The position numbers and the translations under genes are program-made. Shown here one piece after another: positions 25,011 through 33,087 of a stretch of DNA of 61,499 nt (the first letter of the stretch is position 1; each line of letters starts with the position of its first letter). Origin of the DNA: Nitrospira sp. (GTDB lineage: Bacteria > Nitrospirota > Nitrospiria > Nitrospirales > Nitrospiraceae); assembly GCA_016873395.1 (NCBI GenBank), contig VGXG01000009.1, positions 1-61,499 on the forward strand. The letters run 5' to 3'. The notes beneath the pieces were generated by a model. It had not been told where the DNA came from. It worked only from the letters and a program-made list of their open reading frames with translations, and did not search any database.

Positions 25011-25217
25011 CGCGCAACGCCTTTCTCCAGTCGATCATGCTCTGGATTAGGTCAAGTTTTGATCAATCTGACGGCCATTATAACTGAAATCCAGCGATTC
25101 ACCAAGAAAATTGACCAAAATCATGGAGATTTTCTCAAATCCTCTTGGATTCACTTACAATTTTTGATTCGTCAATTTCTCGAAAGGCATTGATATATCT
25201 TAATTTTTACATATCGG

Positions 25218-25247
25218 TTCACCATTTCACTGTCAAGGCTGTATAAT
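25218..25247 (+). promoter_or_regulatory. Promoter of the radical SAM gene (near-leaderless)
   Basis: TTCACC (25218-25223), 18-nt spacer, TATAAT (25242-25247), eleven bases before ATG 25259 and with no ribosome site. The preceding 25011-25258 region is AT-rich and holds nothing else I can name. Confidence 0.6.
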
Positions 25248-25258
25248 CCACCAGCACC

Positions 25259-26332
25259 ATGCCGAGACTATCAGTCCAAGACCTTCCCCTCGCTCAAACC
25301 CTGGCTGGCTACACCGGGCAAGCAGCACCCGAACTCGTCCAGCCACAACCAGGCAACGAGGTGGTCTGTTACGCCTGCGGTCATCGGTGTCTGATCCGAG
25401 ATGGTCGAGTCGGCATCTGCAAGGTGCGGTTCAACGAGGGAGGAACTCTGAAGGTCCCAACCGGCTATGTCGGGGCCCTTCAATGTGATCCTATTGAAAA
25501 GAAACCTTTTTTTCACGTTTTGCCAGGCTCCAATGCCCTGAGCTTCGGCATGTTGGGGTGCGATTACCATTGCAGTTACTGTCAGAATTGGGTGACCTCC
25601 CAGGCCATCCGTGACCCTGAGGCGGTCAGTTCTATCATCCCCACTACTGCGGCTCAGTTAGTGGCCCTGGCGTTCGAGCAAGGGGCCCCCGTCATTGCCA
25701 GCACGTACAACGAACCGCTCATTACCAGTGAATGGGCTGTCGAGGTGTTCCAGGAAGCAAAGCGGCGGGGCCTCAGGACCGCCTACATTTCAAATGGGAA
25801 CGGGACCCCTGAGGTGTTGGCCTATTTGAAGCCCTGGGTGGATTTCTACAAGGTCGACTTGAAGGGGTTCTCGCAGGAAGAGTACCGCAAACTGGGCGGC
25901 CAACTTGCCGGCGTGTTGGAGACCATCAAGCACCTGGTGCAGATGGGATTCTGGACGGAGATTGTCACCTTGATCATTCCAGGCTTTAACGACAGTGAAC
26001 AGGAACTCAAGGCGATGACCGAATTTCTGGCTTCGATTTCCCCAGATCTCCCCTGGCACGTCACTGCGTTCCACAAGGACTACAAAATGCTGGAGCCGGA
26101 CAACACGACCGCCCGTTCCCTTATCCGTGCGGCCGAGATCGGGCAACGGAGCGGGCTGCGCTATGTCTACGCGGGAAACCTGCCGGGGCTGGTCGGGCCC
26201 CACGAACATACCTTCTGCCCAAGCTGCGGCACAGCCGTCGTGAGGCGACGCGGGTACCGGATTCTGGAAGTGGCCCTGAAACACGGGGCCTGCGCAAGCT
26301 GCGGCACCGCCATCCCAGGGTTCTGGACCTGA
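25259..26332 (+). CDS. AmmeMemoRadiSam-family radical SAM enzyme
   Basis: 357 aa. The cluster motif is CDYHCSYCQNW near residue 101, the CxxxCxxC form of this family, once annotated as pyruvate-formate-lyase activase. Upstream is a family N-terminus CYACGHRCLIRDGRVGICKV and KVPTGYVGALQCDPIEKKPF; downstream are STYNEPLI and ISNGNGTPEVL. The C-terminus adds a zinc ribbon (CPSCGTAVV and CASCGTAIPGFW). Partners AMMECR1 and Memo, often fused or adjacent, are absent here. The substrate is unknown. Confidence 0.92.
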   Translation: MPRLSVQDLPLAQTLAGYTGQAAPELVQPQPGNEVVCYACGHRCLIRDGRVGICKVRFNEGGTLKVPTGYVGALQCDPIEKKPFFHVLPGSNALSFGMLGCDYHCSYCQNWVTSQAIRDPEAVSSIIPTTAAQLVALAFEQGAPVIASTYNEPLITSEWAVEVFQEAKRRGLRTAYISNGNGTPEVLAYLKPWVDFYKVDLKGFSQEEYRKLGGQLAGVLETIKHLVQMGFWTEIVTLIIPGFNDSEQELKAMTEFLASISPDLPWHVTAFHKDYKMLEPDNTTARSLIRAAEIGQRSGLRYVYAGNLPGLVGPHEHTFCPSCGTAVVRRRGYRILEVALKHGACASCGTAIPGFWT

Positions 26333-26418
26333 ACCAGCCAGCAGGTTGTTGAAAACGCTTTAGAACCCCCTGTGGGGGAATCCAGCGCCCAGTCCGTGAT
26401 GGACTAGCATGGACCACG

Positions 26419-26572
26419 CAGGATGTTCAAAAAGGCTGCCCAGCAAGGCCGCAGCGAGCGAAAAGGCGACGCGTACTCTTGTCTGTACGTTGAGCCTTTG
26501 ACGGGTACCCATTGCGTGGCTTCGTGCAATGGGTGAACGAGAACGACGCTGGCGGCCTTTTTCAACATCTTG
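26419..26572. mobile_element. 154-bp inverted-repeat element, copy 2
   Basis: Same length as copy 1 at 14461-14614 with about ten differences, including the internal CCCATTGC/GCAATGGG hairpin. Ends CAGGATGTTCAAAAAGG and the complement of CAAGATGTTGAAAAAGG. The flanking 26333-26418 contains AGCAGGTTGTTGAAAACG, as near copy 1. It ends four bases before the -35 box of the next gene. Confidence 0.7.
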
Positions 26573-26576
26573 CCAG

Positions 26577-26606
26577 TTGTGCCCCCGCGGAGGCCCGCCG
26601 TATAAT
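26577..26606 (+). promoter_or_regulatory. Promoter of the DUF3386 operon
   Basis: TTGTGC (26577-26582), 18-nt spacer, TATAAT (26601-26606). It directly abuts the 154-bp element. Confidence 0.6.
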
Positions 26607-26662
26607 CATCCACGAGAGAGACGCATTCCTGACAGAACATTTTTCCGTAAAGGAGCCGGATT

Positions 26663-27337
26663 ATGGAAATGTATAAGCGGGAAGAAGCCAAGACCGACGT
26701 GAAGGACGATCCCAAGGCGCGCGCGCTGCTGCGCCAGGCGTTTGAAAAGACGGCCCGTTGGCAGCCGGACTTCAAGGGCTTCTCGGCTGACCTGAAAGTC
26801 AACGTGAACGGCAAGGAGGTACGGGGGACCGTGACGGTGAAAGGCCCGCGGGACGTGAGCGTCTCCCTCCCCGACCCGGATCTCCAGAAATGGGCGGAGG
26901 GTCAGATCGCCATGATTGCTGTGCACCGGGGGCCTCGCAGTTTCGAGGAATCGGACGGCAAGTATGCCTTGACCCTGGGCGATGATGCTGACCATCCGCT
27001 GGGGCCCCGGCTGATCATCCACGGTGACGGCATGCACTCGTTCTACCGGGTCAAGGGGGACCGGATTACCCAGATCAACCGGAAGACGCCGCAGATGGCT
27101 TTCACGATCAACGTGGAAGACAGCGTTGTCACGCAGGACAACAAGTTCCTCACCACACGCTATACCGTCTATTACTACTCGCCCCAGGACAGCAAGCTAA
27201 CCAACGTCGAAAGCTTCACTGATACCCATACGAGAGTCAGCTCATCCGACCTCCCGGCCACCAGACGCATCATCTCGTATGAGAACAACGACGTGGCGGT
27301 CCGGTCGCTGTCGTTTGAAAACCACAAGATGCTCTGA
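26663..27337 (+). CDS. DUF3386 protein
   Basis: 224 aa without a signal peptide. The pattern DPKARALLRQAFEKTARW, then DFKGFSADLKVNVNGKEVRG matches DUF3386, a family best known from cyanobacteria and with no assigned function. The middle is strand-rich (RLIIHGDGMHSFYRVKGDRI, TTRYTVYYYSPQDSKL). GGAG lies a few bases before ATG 26663. It overlaps the next gene by one base (TGATG), so the three genes to 28304 are one operon. Confidence 0.82.
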   Translation: MEMYKREEAKTDVKDDPKARALLRQAFEKTARWQPDFKGFSADLKVNVNGKEVRGTVTVKGPRDVSVSLPDPDLQKWAEGQIAMIAVHRGPRSFEESDGKYALTLGDDADHPLGPRLIIHGDGMHSFYRVKGDRITQINRKTPQMAFTINVEDSVVTQDNKFLTTRYTVYYYSPQDSKLTNVESFTDTHTRVSSSDLPATRRIISYENNDVAVRSLSFENHKML

Positions 27338-27789
27338 TGGATCTGAGGACTTCGTACCCCAGGAGCATCAGAGACAAGCTCGCCGGCTATGTCCACCTGG
27401 CCCGGATGATCGACAAGTGCCGTGCCACGCTGGCGGGCACCCAGGGCGAGTACATCTACCCCTGCCCACTGGACAAGCGACTGCTGGACTTTGCCGGCAT
27501 CACGCCGGAGCAATTCGCTGAAGCGGTGCGCGGGAAGACCGATCAGGCAATCGCCGACTGGTTCCGCAAGGCCGCCAAGCCCCACAGCCACGCCGAGATC
27601 GAGCAATGGAATACCATGATGCTGACGCGTGGGCCGGACACACCGGAGAAATGGGAATACTTCCGCACCCTCCGGGATGCAGTAGACCCCACGCGGACCG
27701 ACATCACCAGTTGGGCGGACCTGTTGGACTTGGATGAGAAACGACCAGTGCCGACTCGAAAGACCGTTGCCGCAGGAGGACAACGATGA
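27337..27789 (+). CDS. DUF5069 protein
   Basis: 150 aa: MDLRTSYPRSIRDKLAGYVH, LARMIDKCRATLAG, then YIYPCPLDKRLLDFAGITPEQ, KTDQAIADWFRK and a C-terminal TRTDITSWADLLDLDEKR. This order matches DUF5069, a small helical family of unknown role. It is translationally coupled on both sides: one-base overlap with DUF3386 and four bases with the heme-binding gene. Confidence 0.82.
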   Translation: MDLRTSYPRSIRDKLAGYVHLARMIDKCRATLAGTQGEYIYPCPLDKRLLDFAGITPEQFAEAVRGKTDQAIADWFRKAAKPHSHAEIEQWNTMMLTRGPDTPEKWEYFRTLRDAVDPTRTDITSWADLLDLDEKRPVPTRKTVAAGGQR

Positions 27790-28304
27790 AAGCCTTGAAG
27801 TGGATGGGACTGTTTTCTCTAGCCGTCATGGTAAGCGGCATGAACGTTGCCGTTGCCGAAGAGTTGCCGCGGGAAGCGGTGCTGCCGCTCGCGTTGGCCA
27901 ATAAAGCGGCTGCTGCTGCTTTGGACAAGTGCAAGCAGGATGGCTACCGCGTGAGCGTCGCGGTCGTGGACCGGGCCGGGGTGCTCAGAGTGCTGATGCG
28001 AGGAGACGGAGCCGGCCCTCATACGACGGACAGCAGCAGCAAGAAAGCCTACACGGCCGCGAGCCTGGGCAGGCCCACAAGTGAACTGGCTGACCTGATC
28101 ACCAAGGTACCCTTTCTCCAGGCCTTGCGGGAAATGAACGACAGAATCCTCATCCTCGGCGGCGGGCTCCCGATCCAGTTTGGCAACGAAGTGGTGGGCG
28201 GGATCGGCGTGGGTGGCTCGCCTGGCGCGCATCTGGACGACGCCTGCGCCCAAGCCGGGCTAGATGCGATCGGCGCCGCTCCCAAAGCACCGGCAGCGAA
28301 ATGA
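27786..28304 (+). CDS. Periplasmic GlcG/HbpS-type heme-binding protein
   Basis: 172 aa with a signal peptide (MKALKWMGLFSLAVMVSGMN, cleaved after VAVA). The mature part is a GlcG/HbpS (DUF336) domain: ALANKAAAAALDKCKQDGYR, VSVAVVDRAGVLRVLMRGDG, SSKKAYTAASLGRPTSELAD and GGLPIQFGNEVVGGIGVGGS. Members bind heme or cobalamin or act as redox-sensing proteins. Being last in an operon with DUF3386 and DUF5069 suggests these three act together, but on what is unknown. Confidence 0.88.
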   Translation: MKALKWMGLFSLAVMVSGMNVAVAEELPREAVLPLALANKAAAAALDKCKQDGYRVSVAVVDRAGVLRVLMRGDGAGPHTTDSSSKKAYTAASLGRPTSELADLITKVPFLQALREMNDRILILGGGLPIQFGNEVVGGIGVGGSPGAHLDDACAQAGLDAIGAAPKAPAAK

Positions 28305-28381
28305 AAGCCGGTCGAAGCAATCGGCTCGGATCGAGAATCACTGGAGGTAAAGTAACTCTTCGGTCACAGCAAAGAAAAAGT

Positions 28382-28440
28382 TATCAGTCCTCAGTTTTCA
28401 GTTTCATACCTGAAGACTGATGACTGAAAACTGACTACTC
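28382..28440. repeat. Word palindrome (CAGTTTTCAGT words)
   Basis: Left arm TCAGTCCTCAGTTTTCAGTT, right arm GAAGACTGATGACTGAAAAC. It follows the heme-binding gene and precedes the truncated CBS gene. Confidence 0.6.
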
Positions 28441-28468
28441 CTACAAGCTCGGTATGGAGGCAGCTGTG

Positions 28469-28702
28469 ATGGTACAAGACGTCATGTCAACCGGAGTCGT
28501 CACCGCGAAACGGACAGATACAGTCAGGTCGGTTGTGTTCAAGATGACCATGCGCCGCTGTGGAGCGATTCCCATAGTGGAGAATGACCAGACGTTAGTG
28601 GGGGTGGTCACCCTGCTCGACGTCCCTCCCCGCCCATTCCACCCCCGAATCCCCGAAGTTGCCGCCGAAGCCGCCTTGGCCGCTGCCCATGCCTCGCCTT
28701 AA
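28469..28702 (+). pseudogene. Truncated CBS-domain gene fused to foreign 3' sequence
   Basis: GGAGG eight bases before ATG 28469 gives MVQDVMSTGVVTAKRTDTVR, then VFKMTMRRCGAIPIVENDQ and LVGVVTLLDV: one CBS motif of the pair normally needed to bind adenosine ligands. From about 28622 the frame enters sequence nearly identical to the antisense of the TPM gene's 3' end, adding a meaningless tail (PPRPFHPRIPEVAAEAA...). The second CBS motif has been lost, so the product is probably not functional. Confidence 0.75.
28624..28690 (-). repeat. Displaced copy of the TPM gene 3' end
   Basis: About 88% identical to 29461-29528, which encodes the Gly-rich C-terminus of the TPM protein. The two copies flank the PIN/antitoxin genes as direct repeats, suggesting recombination at the time of insertion. 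Confidence 0.65.
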
Positions 28703-28705
28703 TCT

Positions 28706-29119
28706 CTATGGGAGCAACACGAATTTTCCGATCTTGGCGGGACGATACACAGAAAAGTCCTTCCGATCCAGCGTAAACACCCTCCTAATCTTTTCCCGCT
28801 CGGCAACTCGGACCAGCGCGGCATCGGCCATGTCCATCGGCAAAGACCGGTATTTTTTCATGAGTTCCCGCAGCCGCAAGAAATCCTCATCCCCCAGCGG
28901 AGCGAGCGTCACCATGCCTTCGATGAGCATCTCCCACAGAGCTTCTTGCCCTTCCCATGAGAAATGCAACAAGTACATGGCCTCGGTCACAGCCGGCCAG
29001 ACCGTCACCAGCGGGTCGGTCAATTCGGCCAAGGTTTTAACACACAGATGATGAGCGTGATCGTTCTTGTTCAAAAGGGCAACGAACGGGCCGGCGTCAA
29101 CCAAAACAGCGGTTTTCAC
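28706..29119 (-). CDS. vapC: PIN-domain ribonuclease toxin (VapC-like)
   Basis: 137 aa from GTG 29119, which overlaps the antitoxin stop as GTGA. PIN acidic residues appear in order: Asp in VLVDAGPFVALLN, Glu in VTEAMYLLHF, Asp in MDMADAALVRVAE and Asp in FTLDRKDFSVY. VapC toxins cleave tRNA or rRNA loops when the antitoxin is lost. The pair lies between two copies of the TPM 3' end, a sign that it arrived as a small mobile segment. Confidence 0.88.
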   Translation of the reverse strand: MKTAVLVDAGPFVALLNKNDHAHHLCVKTLAELTDPLVTVWPAVTEAMYLLHFSWEGQEALWEMLIEGMVTLAPLGDEDFLRLRELMKKYRSLPMDMADAALVRVAEREKIRRVFTLDRKDFSVYRPAKIGKFVLLP

Positions 29120-29376
29120 CGAGACTGCCTTGCGCGCAGGAGCTTTCGGAATGTTTCCCCTGTCTTTTGAGATAAATCGGGCGGGCCGTTCTTGACGCAT
29201 CCCAACAGATGCTTCATCGCCTGGTAGGGGGTATGCCGCCGCACGGAAGAGGCATCCTCTCCCAGCAAGGTGACAAGGGCACTCCGAATGACCTCGGACT
29301 TCGACTGCCTGCGTCGCTTGGCCAGGCGAGAGACGAGATGATCAAGTTCGGGCGAGAGTCTGAGACTGGTAGCCAT
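29116..29376 (-). CDS. vapB: Ribbon-helix-helix antitoxin
   Basis: 86 aa. The N-terminus MATSLRLSPELDHLVSRLAK with RRQSKSEVIRSALVTLL is a MetJ/Arc-type ribbon-helix-helix DNA-binding domain. The C-terminal part (MKHLLGCVKNGPPDLSQ, ETFRKLLRARQSR) would wrap the PIN toxin. It precedes the toxin with a four-base overlap, the standard antitoxin-first order, and probably autoregulates the pair by binding at about 29380-29440, where the AT-rich TATTGTAATACG lies. Confidence 0.87.
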   Translation of the reverse strand: MATSLRLSPELDHLVSRLAKRRRQSKSEVIRSALVTLLGEDASSVRRHTPYQAMKHLLGCVKNGPPDLSQKTGETFRKLLRARQSR

Positions 29377-29451
29377 CGGTCAGCCTCCACTTGTATGACG
29401 ATATTGTAATACGTGGTCGTTTTTTGCGCAAGGAGCAATAACAAAGAAGGC

Positions 29452-30189
29452 TCACCTTAACCCTTCCCCGCCCATTCCGCCGCCGAACCCCCCGAAGTTG
29501 CCGCCGAAGCCGCCCTGCCCGCCGCCCCAAAACTCTCCCCGTCTGATCCGTCCATAGGGGTGCCGGAGGTCGGGACGGCTGATCCACCAGAGGAAGGCCA
29601 GTGAGCCGGCGATGGTCGCAATCGTGATCACGAGGCCGAGGCCCTTGACGTGAGCGCGAAGCGGCGTGCCGACGCGAACCTCCTGCGCGGCAGAAGCCAA
29701 TGCTACGGTGGTGCGATAGAGGCCTTCCCCAAACTGGCCCTTGCGGAAGGCCGGCTCCATGTACTCGCTTCCGACCTTCCCCAACAGGTCAGGCCTGATG
29801 ACCGGATAGAGACTCCGCCCCAGCGTCACCGTAGCCTGCCGCTGCTCCACCGCCACCAGCACCAGGGCTCCGTGGTCCTGCTGCGCAGTCCCGATCCCCC
29901 AGCGCTGATAGAGGGCCTCGGCATAGTCCTTGGCCGTGGCATAGGGTTTGAGGGTCTTGACCGTCACCACCACCAGTTCTACCCCGGTTTTTCGCTCCAG
30001 GTCCTGGCACACAGACCGGATCCGAGCTTTCCAGTCCGCATCCAAGACTTCTCCATGATCGCTCACATAGCCCAGAGGCTCTGGGAGCAGCGGCCTGTCC
30101 GTGGACCGACCCATGGCCGCTCCCGGCATGAAGAAGGTCGCTCCGATCAGGACCACGCCCAAGAACGTGCGGTACGCTGACTCGCCCAT
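29452..30189 (-). CDS. TPM-domain (YgcG-type) membrane protein
   Basis: About 245 aa from ATG 30189 (or 30219). An N-terminal signal or anchor (LGVVLIGATFFMPGAAMG) precedes a TPM domain: VSDHGEVLDADWKARIRSV, TGVELVVVTVKTLKPYATAK, ALYQRWGIGTAQQDHGALVL and LYPVIRPDLLGKVGSEYMEP. One transmembrane span (LGLVITIATIAGSLAFLWWI) follows, then a Gly/Phe-rich tail (GGQGGFGGNFGGFGGGMGGE). TPM proteins face the periplasm and have been linked to membrane repair and phosphatase activity. Confidence 0.88.
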   Translation of the reverse strand: MGESAYRTFLGVVLIGATFFMPGAAMGRSTDRPLLPEPLGYVSDHGEVLDADWKARIRSVCQDLERKTGVELVVVTVKTLKPYATAKDYAEALYQRWGIGTAQQDHGALVLVAVEQRQATVTLGRSLYPVIRPDLLGKVGSEYMEPAFRKGQFGEGLYRTTVALASAAQEVRVGTPLRAHVKGLGLVITIATIAGSLAFLWWISRPDLRHPYGRIRRGEFWGGGQGGFGGNFGGFGGGMGGEGLR

Positions 30190-30241
30190 TTTCCCACTAT
30201 CTTTTGCCTTACATTTCACGCTTCACGCTTCTCGCCCATAT

Positions 30242-31036
30242 TCACAGCCGCCCCTCTGTCTTCAACTGAGCCACCCGTTGAACGAGCGCTTGCAGCGAGG
30301 AGACATACCGTTCGAAGAGCCGAGGGGTCTCGATCGGGCCGGGGCTGATCTGTCCCTGTTTCAGCTTCAAGACTTCCTGAAACACCGTTGAGTCAAACCC
30401 GAGGCTGGACGGAAGCTCCTTGAGCAGGGCTTCCGTTCCCTTCGGAACAGGACCGCCCAGGAGCCGCAGCAGTCCTCTGAAGCAGGGCAGCAGCGCTGTC
30501 AGGGAGAGGGGCAGGAGGATCGTGAGGGCTTCTTGCTTGCCTCCACCCTCCACATACCGCTGTCTCAGTCGCACCAGATTGCCGTGGATTTCCTGCTCAC
30601 ATTGCAACGACAAATTTCGCTGGTCGACGTGGAGCGTGGGAAAGGGATCACGGCCGGCAAGCAGGACGTGCTGTTCCTTGATTTCAAGATATTCCAAGGG
30701 AAACAGGTTTGCGGACGTCTGCACTTCCGCTTCGCTGAGCAACAGCGGCACCACGATGCCTTCTTTGCTCCACCGCCGATGGACCCTGGCATATTGCTGG
30801 AGCACCGACGGCTCGCACGGCGACAGCAGCAGGAGCACATTGATATTCGACCGTCCCGGCAGGAAGTCGCCTCTTGCCGCGCTGCCGTAGAGGATCGTCC
30901 CCTGCAGGGCTGATCCGAAGAGCGCCGTCACCTCCTTCAGGTAGGAACGGAGCGTTTGGCGCACCTCCGCCGGTAACTCCTGAAGCATTCCTTCCGTCAA
31001 AGCCACAAGAGAATCTCCCTCATCTGCCTGGAACAA
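30242..31036 (-). CDS. Nucleotidyltransferase-fold protein, catalytic Asp lost
   Basis: 264 aa from TTG 31036. The Pol-beta nucleotidyltransferase opening is YGSAARGDFLPGRSNINVLL near residues 50-69. In active enzymes the GS motif is followed by two Asp residues (SD.D); here both positions are Asn, so metal catalysis is unlikely. The rest is helical (RVHRRWSKEGIVVPLLLSEA, QEIHGNLVRLRQRYVEGGGK) as in HEPN/MNT-like proteins. The start overlaps the monooxygenase 3' end by 17 bp, so the two are co-expressed. Confidence 0.75.
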   Translation of the reverse strand: MFQADEGDSLVALTEGMLQELPAEVRQTLRSYLKEVTALFGSALQGTILYGSAARGDFLPGRSNINVLLLLSPCEPSVLQQYARVHRRWSKEGIVVPLLLSEAEVQTSANLFPLEYLEIKEQHVLLAGRDPFPTLHVDQRNLSLQCEQEIHGNLVRLRQRYVEGGGKQEALTILLPLSLTALLPCFRGLLRLLGGPVPKGTEALLKELPSSLGFDSTVFQEVLKLKQGQISPGPIETPRLFERYVSSLQALVQRVAQLKTEGRL

Positions 31037-32417
31037 CCGCCTCCGTCGGCAGATGATCAGCCTGAGGGTCCGGCAGGAAGCCCGCCGCCATCAGCCGGTC
31101 CAGCAGCCCGAAGGGAGCCTGGGTGCTGAGGCCGGCCGTGACCGCCAGGACTCGATAGCCGAGGCGCTTGTTGCGATCCAGCGTCCGAAACACCCGGTCG
31201 CGCAACAGGGCCAGCAGGGGGTTGCCGGTATTCCAGAACAGGACCTGCTCATCCGCCATCTTCTGGAGCATGTCTACCTGTGGCCGGCGTGACCGTTCAT
31301 AGGCCGCCAGCGCCGAGGCGGACCAGTCCCCCCGCTCCATGCAGGCTGGGATGAGCTCGGCCAGGGTCATCGCATCCATCATGGCCTGCATCCGGCCCTG
31401 AGAGGCGTGGGGGTTCATGGCATGAGCCGCATCTCCGATCAACACCGCCCCATCGGCTACCCACCGGGAGGCCCGGACCCGTCCTGTGGGCATGTACGCG
31501 GTCTGCTCCCAGTCCACTAGACTTTGGACCGTCTTCTCCAAGCTCGGATCAATGTTCAGCCATCTCCCACGGAGGACTTCAAGCCCGTCAGCTTTGATCT
31601 GGGCCATAGACCCGGCGGGGATCATGTAAAACAAGTAGGCTTTACCGGCAGCCGCGGGAAAAGTTCCCAGGATCGTCTGCCGGCCGACGAAATAGCGGGC
31701 TTCCTCCATCTCGGCCGGCCTGTCCAAAATGGCAATCAGGTAGCCTTCGTTGTAAAGATGCAGCTTGAAGGGAATGGCCAAGGCTTCCCGGACCTTCGAC
31801 AGGGCCCCATCCGCCCCCACTACCAATTTAGCTGAGACGGTCAGTGGGCTCCCCTCCCATTTCGCTTCCACCCCGACGACTTGAGTGCCTTCCCGCAGGA
31901 GCCGCGTGAACGTGGCGCCATACCGGAGTCCGCCTGGGACCCGCGATTCCAACGTATGCAGGATCGCATGGTGGGCCACGTTTGGGAGCGTGACGATGGC
32001 CCGGTTGTAGGGCGGCGGCAACATGCCGTAATCGACTGTGCAGAGTCTTTCCCGCCCACCTTCACACCCTCCCGCCCCAGGCGTCGATGCACCCACCCAC
32101 CCCGCTCCTGCCAAGACAGGCTTCTCTCCACGGGGACGCGCCCCTTCCCGTGGCCCGCCCGCACGGTAGAAATGAAATAATCGCACCGGCTTAACGGCCT
32201 CGGATGGAAGAGCGCCCAACAGACCGAGTCGATCTAGCACCTGCTGTCCGTTGGGCTGCAAAATCTCGCCCCGCAGCCCGCCGGGCGGCCCAGCAGCCTG
32301 CTCCAGCACGAGCGTCCTGATACCCTTCTGGGCCAAGGCCAGGCCCAGCACGGCACCCCCGCCGCCAGCCCCGACGATCACCACATCGGTACGGACCTGC
32401 TCAGCGCCGGGCTTCAC
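31020..32417 (-). CDS. FAD-dependent monooxygenase (UbiH-like)
   Basis: 465 aa from GTG 32417. FAD motifs: DVVIVGAGGGGAVLGLALAQ (Rossmann GxGxxG), LVVGADGALSKVREALAIP (DG motif) and GAVLIGDAAHAMNPHASQG (GD motif). These define class A flavoprotein hydroxylases such as UbiH and PHBH, which hydroxylate aromatic rings. About residues 87-122 form a Gly/Arg/Pro-rich insertion (PREGARPRGEKPVLAGAGWV...) between conserved FHFYRAGG and ERLCTVDYGMLPPPYNRA; it has the look of repeat DNA inserted in frame. Confidence 0.88.
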   Translation of the reverse strand: MKPGAEQVRTDVVIVGAGGGGAVLGLALAQKGIRTLVLEQAAGPPGGLRGEILQPNGQQVLDRLGLLGALPSEAVKPVRLFHFYRAGGPREGARPRGEKPVLAGAGWVGASTPGAGGCEGGRERLCTVDYGMLPPPYNRAIVTLPNVAHHAILHTLESRVPGGLRYGATFTRLLREGTQVVGVEAKWEGSPLTVSAKLVVGADGALSKVREALAIPFKLHLYNEGYLIAILDRPAEMEEARYFVGRQTILGTFPAAAGKAYLFYMIPAGSMAQIKADGLEVLRGRWLNIDPSLEKTVQSLVDWEQTAYMPTGRVRASRWVADGAVLIGDAAHAMNPHASQGRMQAMMDAMTLAELIPACMERGDWSASALAAYERSRRPQVDMLQKMADEQVLFWNTGNPLLALLRDRVFRTLDRNKRLGYRVLAVTAGLSTQAPFGLLDRLMAAGFLPDPQADHLPTEAVVPGR

Positions 32418-32521
32418 GTCTGATCGAGTCCTTCCACATCACTAGGAACTTGCCCCCTGCCGTGGCAAGGTCGTACAGTCCCAGAGCGACGGTAAGAGGG
32501 CGCGTGGCCTTTGTCATGGAG

Positions 32522-32911
32522 TCAGTCGCTGAAGAGGTCCCGAAAATGGTCTTCCGAAGCTTCCCAGGCTCGCGGAAAGGTCCGGCTGAGCCAGCCCTTC
32601 AGGTAGGCTTTTTGCCCCGGCGTCAGCATCTGCTTGATCTGGTGAGAGCGTCCTTGCAGCGGCTGCAGAAATCCCGCCCGCTTGTTGAAATCGAGGGTGG
32701 CGGTCCGAACATAAATGTTGGTATAGACAGTGGGCGCGTCATCCCCTTGCCCTTGTCCCTGTCCTTCCCCTTGAATCCAGACCGAGATGAACTTCTCCAG
32801 ATTGAGCCCGGCACTGTCCAAGGCCGGCTCCGTATCATGAAAGAGCTCATTTTCCGACTGCTTCAGCGGCTCTGCCTCCTGGTATCGGAACAGGAAATTG
32901 TGATTCCACAT
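32522..32911 (-). CDS. Protein of unknown function
   Basis: 129 aa starting MWNHNFLFRYQEAEPLKQ; the frame is open further upstream but the extension looks non-coding. The middle has SVWIQGEGQGQGQGDDAPTV, a short Gln/Gly repeat, then strands TVYTNIYVRTATLDFNK and a C-terminal helix region (PGQKAYLKGWLSRTFPRAWE). No family recognised. Confidence 0.6.
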   Translation of the reverse strand: MWNHNFLFRYQEAEPLKQSENELFHDTEPALDSAGLNLEKFISVWIQGEGQGQGQGDDAPTVYTNIYVRTATLDFNKRAGFLQPLQGRSHQIKQMLTPGQKAYLKGWLSRTFPRAWEASEDHFRDLFSD

Positions 32912-33087
32912 GCAACTGGTTCCCCTCCGCGCGAATCCTTTGCTTCTCCTGCCTCTCAAAGGGCTCAAAAAGTGGCCATACTGTAGGGGAAACCACAGGC
33001 TTGTCAAGCCGGTCTCCTTGACAAGAACGTGTTGAGTTTGTTAGCGTTTTGGAATTCTCTTGTCTTCTAGCTGAGTTGGAACGGTCG

